DNA of 64,000 bases from Planctomycetota bacterium (GTDB lineage Bacteria; Planctomycetota; SZUA-567), in NCBI GenBank assembly GCA_020060765.1, contig JAGUZQ010000048.1:1-64000 (forward strand), written 5' to 3'. The notes under the pieces were generated by a model, which did no database searches, was not told the DNA's origin, and saw nothing but the letters and a program-made list of their open reading frames with translations. The position numbers were made by a program, and so were the translations under genes. Numbering within the stretch: position 1 is the first letter of the stretch; the number at the start of each line of letters is the position of its first letter. Positions 1 to 8,800 of the stretch are shown piece after piece.

Positions 1-93
1 TAGTCGTCTCCTCTAGAGGAAGGCTGAATCCTTCCACCGTATGTATCGACCATTTGCCGCCTTCTCATTCATCCTTTTAGGGCTGACAGGGTA

Positions 94-1407
94 CTAGGCA
101 TTCAAGCCGGTTTCAGGATTGACTTCGGTCGACGGGATCAGTTTGAAATCGGTTGCGCCAAGTTGCGTGATTGCCTGTTGTGCCTTGGCTAGCTGATCCC
201 ATATATAGTATACATTGAAATTACCCGGTTTTTTGGGATAAGGCGGCCATCTGCCGTCCGAATTTTCCGCGCAGATCAAATGGAACCAGGCTTTCTTATA
301 CAGAATTTCCTCTTCCTGTGTGCGGGGCGTATCTGCCATTTCCTGTAACTTTTCCGAAAGAAGGTTGCAATACGGATCGCAGGCCAGAGCCGACGGAGTT
401 TTAGCCCATGCAGTGGCGTAAGTACGGTGCCAAGCCATGTCTTTCTCGATGTAAATCTTTTCATCTTCCAAAGCCGGCGTTTCATCGACGCACTCATCAA
501 CCCGCGCGAGTTCACCTCTTTCGAGAAGGCCGTCAAGATAATCCGACAAAAGCCGAACTGCGTCCGGGTTGTCGTCAAAGACCTGGTGCTTGCCGAAATG
601 CTTGAGGAAGAAATATCCCGTAGTCCCGACGTATTCGGCATCTTCCGCATAACAGATCAGATAACCCTCCTTCTTCCTGCCGCTCCAATGATCGACTGTC
701 TTCAGCAAGGAATCCAAAGTCACCGTCTTCTTTTCGGAATCGTCAACCGGAACCGGGCTGGTCGACATGAGATAGTATAAAGTCTGACCACTTACCCTGT
801 CGCTGCGGAAAACGCCCTTCATCCCGTCGAGAATTTTCACCGGCTTGTGCAGGTTTTCGGTGTCGGGGTCTATATCATACCACGGCATATGGCTGCCGTC
901 CTTGCGGGTGCGGTCTTCATTTTTTTCTACTGCCGCAACTTCCGGGCGGGTGGAGATGAGGTACGAATCCCAGTCCAAACTCATGATGTCAAAACCGGTA
1001 TTGCGATAAATCTGGGGAATGTCCTCGTTCCAGCAACATTCCGGGTTCCAGGCTGTACGCGGAGTCATGCCAAGGTGGCGATTGTAAGTTTCCATCGCGA
1101 ATTCACACGCCTTGATGCCGTCGGCATAATTGAAATTAGTCATGATTGAGTGCGCATATGGCGAACCCATGAATTCGCAGACACCGGATTCTATCGCGTC
1201 ACGAAGTTTTTTCAACACGTCCGGAGTCAGTTGCGCGATCATGTCAAGAGTAAACCCGGATGCTTCAAAACAGAACTTGCGCCCCTTGTAGCGGGTCGCA
1301 AACAGATCGAAAATCCGCTCATAACTTTTACGAATGCAGAATTCGTACTTTTCCGGGCGCAAACCGGAATAATGAAGATTGGCGTGAAATACCTTGATAA
1401 ATTTCAT
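94..1407 (-). CDS. GH57-like glycoside hydrolase / deacetylase-fold protein
   Basis: A 437-aa protein without a signal peptide, so probably cytoplasmic. The N-terminal half looks like the (beta/alpha)7 barrel of GH57/GH38-type enzymes: an early FHANLHYSG stretch, then EASGFTLDMI, and AWNPECCWNEDI followed by LDWDSYL. The ATG at 1407 is preceded by an AAAGGG ribosome site and by a good promoter (TTGACA at 1478-1483, TATAGT at 1456-1461). A LacI-like palindrome lies between promoter and gene. The likely role is alpha-glucan or other oligosaccharide processing. GH57 family proteins vary widely in substrate, and I cannot assign the two catalytic carboxylates with certainty. A second, dissimilar GH57-like protein lies at 60655-62112. 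Confidence 0.75.
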   Translation of the reverse strand: MKFIKVFHANLHYSGLRPEKYEFCIRKSYERIFDLFATRYKGRKFCFEASGFTLDMIAQLTPDVLKKLRDAIESGVCEFMGSPYAHSIMTNFNYADGIKACEFAMETYNRHLGMTPRTAWNPECCWNEDIPQIYRNTGFDIMSLDWDSYLISTRPEVAAVEKNEDRTRKDGSHMPWYDIDPDTENLHKPVKILDGMKGVFRSDRVSGQTLYYLMSTSPVPVDDSEKKTVTLDSLLKTVDHWSGRKKEGYLICYAEDAEYVGTTGYFFLKHFGKHQVFDDNPDAVRLLSDYLDGLLERGELARVDECVDETPALEDEKIYIEKDMAWHRTYATAWAKTPSALACDPYCNLLSEKLQEMADTPRTQEEEILYKKAWFHLICAENSDGRWPPYPKKPGNFNVYYIWDQLAKAQQAITQLGATDFKLIPSTEVNPETGLNA

Positions 1408-1425
1408 TGGATTACCCTTTCGCCG

Positions 1426-1441
1426 CCCTCAAACGTTTAAC
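1426..1441 (-). promoter_or_regulatory. LacI-type operator candidate
   Basis: The minus strand reads GTTAAACGTTTGAGGG. Its core AAACGTTT is a perfect palindrome with the central CG typical of LacI/GalR operators. It lies just downstream of the predicted transcription start of the GH57-like gene, where a bound repressor would block initiation or early elongation. A near copy is at 33608-33623. Confidence 0.4.
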
Positions 1442-1455
1442 TTTGGAATTTAAAC

Positions 1456-1483
1456 ACTATACCCTCTGTTTTTTGTTTGTCAA
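1456..1483 (-). promoter_or_regulatory. Sigma70-type promoter of the GH57-like gene
   Basis: On the minus strand, TTGACA (1478-1483) and TATAGT (1456-1461) are separated by 16 bases. The predicted start of transcription falls near 1449, about 40 bases before the ATG at 1407. Confidence 0.6.
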
Positions 1484-2012
1484 GTCCACGGTGTGTAATA
1501 TTTTTCGCCTACTCCCGAAGGGTTACGAATGCTTGTGGGTCGTCAAAATCCTGTCTCCCTTGATATTTCTAGACTTACAGGAAATACCGAATAGCCTTAC
1601 CTGATTAAGCTTTGTAGAATCAGGGGGTGAAAATGAGGTGGTTTTCTGTCCTGTATTGTCATTCTGGATCATGCACAACGCAAAATCCTGTTTTTTCGTC
1701 TGCATGAAGGAGCGGAGCGCACGTAACACGAAAGCGAACGAAGTGTTCATGACTCGCCAGTTGCATCACATTCCCTTGCCACCAGCAGCGGCGCAATGTT
1801 GCCGTTGATTAAATAGTTTTTTTGAAAATGGCAACTGCTCCCTCAGTTTCAGTTCGCACGGATTTAAGGCATAGGTTGGGCGGTTGCCAACCCGCTCTCA
1901 ATTCTACTGGTTGCATTTTTTCATAAATATACCAACTAACGCCTAAAATCTTGATAATAAAGTCTTTATGATATATATTTTGACGTTGCCCAAGTCGCTT
2001 GCAGGCTGAAAT
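1484..2012. other. Gene-poor intergenic region
   Basis: I see no convincing gene here. A 75-codon minus-strand frame (1523-1750) has no ribosome site and no family resemblance. Short inverted repeats are present: GGTTGG/CCAACC near 1874-1892 and ATAAAG-T-CTTTAT at 1957-1969. The latter lies about 45 bases before the promoter of the next gene and could be a regulator site. Confidence 0.5.
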
Positions 2013-2040
2013 TTGACATTACTTTTACAGGTGGTAATAT
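2013..2040 (+). promoter_or_regulatory. Promoter of the first AbiEi-like/pseudopilin gene
   Basis: TTGACA (2013-2018), a 16-base spacer and TAATAT (2035-2040) form a strong sigma70-type promoter. The ATG at 2074 follows 33 bases later and is preceded by TAGGAA. Confidence 0.65.
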
Positions 2041-2073
2041 CAAAATTACCTTAACCCCACTGTAGGAATCGCC

Positions 2074-3312
2074 ATGACAGGCAAAACCTATTACTGTGAT
2101 AAGAGACATATGCTGAAAGCCATTGCGGAAAAGCAAGGGGGATATTTTTCTGCAGGCCAAGCCAGTGCATGTGGCTATCATCGGGCGGTTTATCCTTATC
2201 ATCAGAAACGCGGGCACTGGCACCGCTGCGAGCGCGGGATTTATCGTCTCAGTACGCTGCCTATGGATTCGCGCGCCGGGGATTTTTATCTTTGGCTGCT
2301 GTGGAGCAATGACCGCCAAGGCAAAACGCAGGCAGTTATCAGTCATGAAAGCGCTTTATGGTATTGGGGCTTGTCGCCAACCCCTCCTGCCTCTGTTCAT
2401 TTGACAGTACCGGAAAACTTTACCCGAACAAATCCCGCGTTGACATTGCATCAGGAGGAACTAGCCGATTTCGATCTTGAAAACAGGGGGGGCTTGCGAG
2501 TTACCAAGCCGTTGAAAACATTGCGTGACATGCGGTCGAAATTAGAAAAAGAAGGAAAATTTGCCGCCACCGTCTCACATGCGATTGAGCATGGTATAAT
2601 TTCAGAGCAACAGGCAGCGGTCAGAGACTGGCCTGTGCGGGAAGCAAAGTCTCGTTTTAGACAAGGAGAGCCTATGCGCCGCGATTATTCCCGCGCATCC
2701 CAACGGGGTTTTACCCTGGTAGAGCTTCTGGTGGTGATCGCAATCTTGTCGATCCTGGCCGGTCTGCTGCTGCCAATGCTGCGGCAGGCTGTCAACAGCG
2801 CCCGGAACATGCAATGCCTGCATCACGAAAAGCAGATTTGGCTGGCGTACGAAATCTACGCCAGCGATTACAAGGGAATGTGGCCAACATATGCTTATAC
2901 TATAACCCTGCCGCAAGTGTATTGGGCTAATGCGATTGCTCCAATTCTTGGCATAGAGAAGGTTCCTGATTCACATAGGCGCACTATTCTGTGTTGTCCT
3001 GTAGATGCTGAAGACCACTTTCGTTACCACCAGGGAATTACCTGGAGTTATGGGTTCAATGCCAACTTGACAAATAAAACCGGCAATACCTGGATACGTC
3101 CATCCAAATTGAAAAACACCTCCCGCCTGTGTATGCTAGCGGACGCGGACAAATCAATATCTATTTCCTCATATACCGATGGGATGGTTTACCATCTGGA
3201 TTACCGTCACGATATTTTCAAAATCAACATTCTTTACTGCGACGGACACGCCGCGAGTCTGGCGGGGCCGCTGGAATCCGTAGTCACCAACAAGGAATTT
3301 TGGGAAAACTGA
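2074..3312 (+). CDS. AbiEi-like DNA-binding domain fused in frame to a type II/IV pseudopilin
   Basis: 412 aa. Residues 1-185 look like an AbiEi-family antitoxin/transcription regulator: a winged-helix segment (GYFSAGQASACGYHRAV, about 23-39), then GIYRL (55-59), and the family's VISHESAL (88-95). Residues 201-412 are a complete prepilin: basic leader, predicted peptidase site G212|F213, Glu at +5 (FTLVE), a hydrophobic helix, and a late RH-X10-DGH tail close to the H-X9-DG signature of PVC-type pseudopilins. There is no stop between the parts. An internal ATG at 2674 has AAGGAG five bases upstream, so the pseudopilin (212 aa) may also be made alone. If the full-length protein is made, the DNA-binding domain sits on the cytoplasmic side of the membrane and would be freed by prepilin peptidase. 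A secreted-polysaccharide-degradation gene set follows. The same architecture recurs at 17935-19317. Confidence 0.8.
   Translation: MTGKTYYCDKRHMLKAIAEKQGGYFSAGQASACGYHRAVYPYHQKRGHWHRCERGIYRLSTLPMDSRAGDFYLWLLWSNDRQGKTQAVISHESALWYWGLSPTPPASVHLTVPENFTRTNPALTLHQEELADFDLENRGGLRVTKPLKTLRDMRSKLEKEGKFAATVSHAIEHGIISEQQAAVRDWPVREAKSRFRQGEPMRRDYSRASQRGFTLVELLVVIAILSILAGLLLPMLRQAVNSARNMQCLHHEKQIWLAYEIYASDYKGMWPTYAYTITLPQVYWANAIAPILGIEKVPDSHRRTILCCPVDAEDHFRYHQGITWSYGFNANLTNKTGNTWIRPSKLKNTSRLCMLADADKSISISSYTDGMVYHLDYRHDIFKINILYCDGHAASLAGPLESVVTNKEFWEN
2663..2676 (+). promoter_or_regulatory. Internal ribosome binding site and start for stand-alone pseudopilin
   Basis: AAGGAG (2663-2668) lies five bases before an in-frame ATG (2674-2676), 12 codons before the FTLVELL prepilin motif. 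That gives a leader of normal prepilin length, so independent translation of the pseudopilin half is plausible. Confidence 0.55.
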
Positions 3313-3356
3313 CCTGTGCGTTTTTTTCGATAACAATTACGAAAGGGAGCGGTGAT

Positions 3357-5810
3357 ATGGCCTTGGCCAGCGGCACCATGAATGCGATTTTTCCTTTGCC
3401 CCGCCTGATCTCGACAACAGCCCGAACCTGCGACACGCGTGTAGGAGTGCGGATTTTATGCGCTGATCTACCCGACGCGGAAGACATTATCCGCAGGCGG
3501 CTGGGTGAACAAGGGAACGGACTCGCCATAGAAGCTTCGGTAACGCCGGACAGTTCGCTGTCAGCACAAGCGTATCGGCTGACGATCAATCCCGGTGAAA
3601 TCGCCTTGCAGGCCGCCACTCCCGCCGGTTTGTATTATGCCGCCGCCTCTCTCGCTTTCCTCTTGCGGGAAGGCAAGCCGCTGGACTGCGGGGAAATCGA
3701 GGACGAACCAGCGCAGCAGTTTCGCGGGATTCATCTCGACCTCAAGCGCCTTGGCTGGAACCAGGATTATCTCAAGCAACTGCTGCCCCGCCTGGGCGCG
3801 ATAAAAATCAATGCCGTCCTGCTGGAATACGAGGACAAGTTTCCCTATCAAAAACATCCCGACATCGCGGTCTCCTCCGCGCTTACGCCGGAGGATATCG
3901 TCGACCTGCGGCGGCTGGCGCGGGAGCATTTCATCGAGATCGTGCCCTTGGTGCAATCGCTGGGGCATCTGGAATACTTATTGACCCTTCCTCGGTATTC
4001 GCATTTATCGGAAGACACACAAGTCAAAAGCGACATCTGCCCGCAAAATCCGGAAGCGGTGGCGTTGGTGCGGGAGATGATGGAGGAAGTTCTGGCCGCC
4101 CATCCCGAATCACGCTACTTTCACATCGGTGCAGACGAACCGTTCAGGCTGGGATCCTGCCCACGCTGTCGCCAGGCAGGCAGTGAAGGCAAGGGGGAAA
4201 TCTATTTTGAACATGTGAACCTGCTTTGCGAACTGGTCTGTGCCCGAGGCAAGACTCCGATTCTGTGGAGCGACGTGCTTGAGGGGCATCCGGAAATGCT
4301 GTCGCAACTTCATCCCGCCGCTATCGTCATGTATTGGGACTACCGCAGCGAGGGGGAAGAGGTGAACTTTTTCATCAATAGAAGCCAGGAAGGCGGCGTA
4401 TTGTATGAGGACGCGGTTCTGTCCCGGTTGCCTGAATCATTTCTGGATATCTACCGCCCCTACATCGACACCGGGAAAATGCCGAAGCTTTACAAATCCC
4501 TCCCATATATGCAGTTTTTCAAGGATCGGGGACGCGAGGTGATCGGCGCCACGCATGTCAAGCAGATCGACAACTGCCTGGCGCACGCCAAACGCTGTCG
4601 CGAGTCAGGCGCGCTGGGCACGGTGGCCACAGCCTGGGCTGCGCACAACTCGCTGGCCGACCCCATCGGCTATCTGGAACTGCGTATGAAAGGCGTCTAT
4701 GCGGAAGCGGCGTTCTCCTGGGAGCAGCACACTTCGCGCGAATCCTTTGAAAAACGTTTTATTCCAGCCTTGTACGGCAGCCAGCTCGAACCGCTGCGCC
4801 GCGCTTGTGAAATCGTCGCGGAGCGCCGGGATATATTGCACCCCAATTCGGCGTCTGAATTGTCTGGGCAAAGAGAGGAATTGGCGTCCCTGAGGGAGGC
4901 GCTTGAAACTTTACAGAATACTTTCACCGGCGCGCTGACCGATAACCTGGCTTATCTGCGGCTGGTTCTGGCAAAGTTCGTGTGGGAATCCGACCTGGCT
5001 ACCGCGCGGGAGTCGCTGGTGTTGGTGCCGCCGGAAGCAGCCGCTTTCATCGACCTGTCCGGCCACGCCAACCGGGCGTTCAAGGACACGCCGGAGGTGC
5101 GCGGCTGGAGCGAACAGGGCAAGGACGAAAACGATCTGCGTCCGCTGCCTGTCGGCGTACAGACTTTTCGCGGCGTGACCTACCGGATCATAGACCCCGA
5201 CGCCAACGGAGGGCGCGCCTGCCTCATGGGCAGCGGCGATCCCGCGCGCGGATTCCCCCGGGAAACGCGCGGCATTCCCGTTAATGCGAAAATGCGGCAT
5301 TTGTTTTTCCTCCATGCGCTGGTCTGGGAAAACCTGACTGACGGCAAGTGCGGGCGTTACGTTATTCACTATGCGGACGGAACGGAAACAGCCGCTCCCA
5401 TCATAAAAAAAGACAATATCAATGGTTGGTGGAAGCCTCGCGACTTACCGGAGGCGGATGTCGCCTGGGCGGGAAACAATCTCCATTCCGAAGTCGGCCT
5501 GTATTCCTTCCGCTGGGACAACTCCCGACCGGACAGCATAATCGCCAGCCTGGACGTAATCGTGGATGACCCGGTGGTATTGGGATTGGTGGCTATAACC
5601 GGTTCGGGCGCCGTCACCAGGAAGGACTCCCGCACCGGCGAAGCCGTCGCCAGTTTGCGTAGGCTCCGGCTGGAACTGGATGAACTAACCGCCGGAGCGG
5701 CGCAACTTCTGCCCCGGTTCCATACTCCCGACGCGGCGGAGGAACTCCGGGAATTCATGTTCTCGGCGCACGACCGCAAACTTTCGTTTCTGCTGAATTA
5801 TTTCGCCTGA
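3357..5810 (+). CDS. GH20-like beta-N-acetylhexosaminidase
   Basis: 817 aa. An N-terminal hexosaminidase-type alpha/beta domain (about residues 20-110, with ATPAGLYYAAASL) precedes a TIM-barrel region that starts near FRGIHLDLKR. HIGADEP, nt 4120-4140, matches the GH20 HxGxDE motif, in which Asp positions the acetamido group and Glu is the general acid. The C-terminal third is a jelly-roll-like region. I chose the ATG at 3357 because AGGGAG lies just upstream; longer frames read into the previous gene. There is no clear signal peptide, so it may act on imported amino-sugar oligosaccharides. It starts 44 bases after the pseudopilin and is probably cotranscribed with it. The barrel is divergent, so the substrate may not be a simple GlcNAc glycoside. 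Confidence 0.8.
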   Translation: MALASGTMNAIFPLPRLISTTARTCDTRVGVRILCADLPDAEDIIRRRLGEQGNGLAIEASVTPDSSLSAQAYRLTINPGEIALQAATPAGLYYAAASLAFLLREGKPLDCGEIEDEPAQQFRGIHLDLKRLGWNQDYLKQLLPRLGAIKINAVLLEYEDKFPYQKHPDIAVSSALTPEDIVDLRRLAREHFIEIVPLVQSLGHLEYLLTLPRYSHLSEDTQVKSDICPQNPEAVALVREMMEEVLAAHPESRYFHIGADEPFRLGSCPRCRQAGSEGKGEIYFEHVNLLCELVCARGKTPILWSDVLEGHPEMLSQLHPAAIVMYWDYRSEGEEVNFFINRSQEGGVLYEDAVLSRLPESFLDIYRPYIDTGKMPKLYKSLPYMQFFKDRGREVIGATHVKQIDNCLAHAKRCRESGALGTVATAWAAHNSLADPIGYLELRMKGVYAEAAFSWEQHTSRESFEKRFIPALYGSQLEPLRRACEIVAERRDILHPNSASELSGQREELASLREALETLQNTFTGALTDNLAYLRLVLAKFVWESDLATARESLVLVPPEAAAFIDLSGHANRAFKDTPEVRGWSEQGKDENDLRPLPVGVQTFRGVTYRIIDPDANGGRACLMGSGDPARGFPRETRGIPVNAKMRHLFFLHALVWENLTDGKCGRYVIHYADGTETAAPIIKKDNINGWWKPRDLPEADVAWAGNNLHSEVGLYSFRWDNSRPDSIIASLDVIVDDPVVLGLVAITGSGAVTRKDSRTGEAVASLRRLRLELDELTAGAAQLLPRFHTPDAAEELREFMFSAHDRKLSFLLNYFA

Positions 5811-5850
5811 CCCCGGCTGTAACTATCTCACCGCATAGAGGAGAATCATC

Positions 5851-8800
5851 GTGAAAAAACTGCTGACAACGTTTCTGGCCGTACTGCTGGGGTTGGGGCT
5901 GACAGCGAACCGGCAGGCTTGGAGCGCTGAAGGCGGACTGACGTTTCACCTGTCTTGTGACGGTTCTCCCGACGCCGGGTTTGCCCGTGGCAAGGCGCAG
6001 GCGGCGCGAAAGGGGAATATCGAATTTGTTCCCGGCTATCGCGGCCAGGGGCTCCGCCTGCATCCGGGCGCTTCGCTGGCTTACGACAACGCGGATAATT
6101 TCAATCCCGCCGTTGGCACGTTGATGTTCCGGTTCAAGCCGGAATGGAAGACTAACGGAGCCGGCAATATGGTGTTTTTCCGCAACCGCGTCATGGACTG
6201 TTACCGTACCATGCACTCCAAAGGCCAGGCTCATCTGCAGATACGGATCAATGCTGGTGGCAAGTACGTGGTTAATCAGGTTCTGCCGGATCTGCCAACG
6301 GGAAAATGGATTCATGCTGCCGTGACCTGGGATTGCACCGGGGGAGTTGCCATTTATTTCGATGGGGAGGCGCGGGAAAGCAGGCAGGCTACCTGGACGC
6401 CAAGCTTACCCTCGGGAGAACAGACCTTTTCACTTTCCGCGCCAATCGCGCCGGGTGAGGCGGAGGGTGCCACCGGTATCCTTGACGATTATCGACTGTA
6501 TGACCGGGCGCTGACCGCGGCGGAAATCAAACTACTCTGCCTGGGCGGAGGAGACACGCCGACTCCGGCCAGGGAGCCGGTGTTTTACGCGGGATTTGAG
6601 GACAACACACGCGCTGCCCTGCGCGGAAAGCCTCTGGCCGGGCAGAACTTTCGTACTTCCTATGAAGCTGGAGCCTACGGCAAAGGCCTGCGGATCGCGC
6701 GTATAGCGTATGATCAGAAGGGTTTTCTCCGGTACGAAGGCGTCTCTGCGTTAGCGCCAGCGACGACGGTTTCATTTTATTTCCGCCCGGAATGGCAAGT
6801 AGATGACGGCAACCGGCACGAGCTGCTGCAATTCCTGGCGGAGGGAAAATCCGTCAGCCTGGAAAAGACCGCGGAGGGGAAAATGGCGCTGCGGTTTCGC
6901 GCTGGCGAGGACAGCCGCGAGTTGCTGGTACCAGCCGCCTTCCCCCCGAACGGATTCGTTCGCGTAGTCATGGCCTGGAATGAGGAACAGAATAGTTCGG
7001 AATTGACGGTGAACGGAAAAACTATAACGGCAACCGAACCATTCCCCATCCGGAATTTTTTTGCCGGGGAATGGGAACTCATGTTAGGCGCGTTTACCCA
7101 GGACAATTTCACCGGAGACGCGGCTGACGGCGTGTTTGACGAATTGAAAATTTTCGAGGGCGCGCTTACCCTGGAGGAGTTGCAGGAGGAATCGAAGGCG
7201 GGCAGCCAGGTGACGCTCACCGCGATTCAGCCAAATATGGAAAAAATGCAAACTCCGGCAATATGGGAGGAGGCGCTGGCGTTTTATGCGCCAGGCGCGC
7301 GCGGGATGGAGCGCCCTTTGCAACTGGCGCTGTTGCCGGGGAAGGAAGTATACGGATACACAGGCGGTGTGGTCGGCACTGAGGGAACCTTCTCCTGCTG
7401 GAACCGGGCAAAAGCCAAGACGCGGGTGACCTTGCTGGCCTTGAACGGCGAGGCGGCGCGCTGCCAACTGGTTTACGATCCCCATTTGGCCAAGGTTAAT
7501 CTGATGCTGGAGTCAGGCAGTCAAAAACAGGCGTTGGCCAGCCTGGATGCCGTCCTGGTCGAAGAATGGAATCATTACGCTGTCTGCTGGCAAGGCGATG
7601 GCCTGGTTTTTTACCTGAACGGAGTCAGGCAAGCTGTCAGCCGGGATTTCGCCTTCGCGCCGGGAGCAATCAAATCCTTCGGCTATGCTGCCGCCGGAAT
7701 CGACACCGCCGAGATTTGCGCCTGGCGCCGGAATCTGACGGAAGACGAGTTGTGCGCGCTGTTCAACGCGGGAACCAATCCCGCATATATCGAAAGCGCG
7801 CCGAGTGACTACGAGCGTGATTGCTGGTCGTTCGTCGGCGCGGATCGGCGACGCAGCGCGACGGGAGAGCAAATCTGCCTCAGCGGCGTGTGGCGGATTC
7901 ATCTGCAACCGGACGGCAATCTCCTGCCGCCGCCGGATCAGGGGAAATATTACAGCCAACTGCCGGGACGCTGGACGGCGACGGGCTATTCCAGCGTATT
8001 CGACGCGGCAGGCAAGCCGCTGGCGGATTGGCACGGCACGCCGCTGAAGGAATGCTACCGGGGCTGGTATACGCGCTATGTCGAGATACCGGCAGACTAT
8101 CATGACGCCCGGGTCTATCTCAGCGCCACCTACCTCGGAGCGCGCACCGCGCGAATCTACGTTAATAATGAACTGGTGCGCAGCTTTGCCGAAACCGCCC
8201 CTGGTCTTCAGGACGAAGTCAGGTATCTGCAGGCTGATCTCACCCGCTTCCGCGACCTGCCGCGAGTCAAGGTAGATGTGTTTCTCTCGCAACCGGAACA
8301 GACCAGCCGCTGGAACACGGCAGACGCCTCGTTGCTGGACGTGGCGCTGGAAAAACGCCCGGAACTGTTCACCGTCAACCCGGTGGTACGGCCTTCGGTC
8401 AAAAACCAGTCGCTGACGTTTCTGTGTACGCTAGCCAATCCTCTCCGGCAGGCGCGCCGGATTACGCTGGCGGCGCGTATTTACAATCAGGACGGCAGCG
8501 TGGCCGGAGAGAGCGAACCGCAGACTGTAGACTTGACAGGTGCAGCCGGTCAAGACGTTACCTTCCGCCACGATTGGAAAGAGGGAAAGCCGTGGTCGCC
8601 GTCCAATCCTGTTCTGTATGACTACCGCCTGGTCATACGGGACGAAGGCGGGCAAATGCTGGACGAGTCTTTTGCCACTCGTTTCGGCTTTCGCGAATTT
8701 GAATTGCGGGACAGCGCCTTCCGTCTCAACGGCAACAAGTTCCATTCATTTTATTGCAGCAGTTCCGACGGCAACTGGTTCCGCTATTCGCAATATTACG

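Noticed and set aside
1-93. A gene end or terminator at the left edge
   Set aside because: Only 93 bases downstream of the GH57-like stop; a short CTCCTCTAGAGGA palindrome-like stretch is present but no T-run or coding frame could be supported.
1523-1750. A 75-codon minus-strand frame in the first long intergenic region
   Set aside because: No ribosome site, no domain, and composition like non-coding flanks.
2074-2673. A complete AbiE toxin-antitoxin system at the first fusion
   Set aside because: Only the AbiEi-like part is present; no AbiEii nucleotidyltransferase toxin gene is adjacent at either fusion locus.
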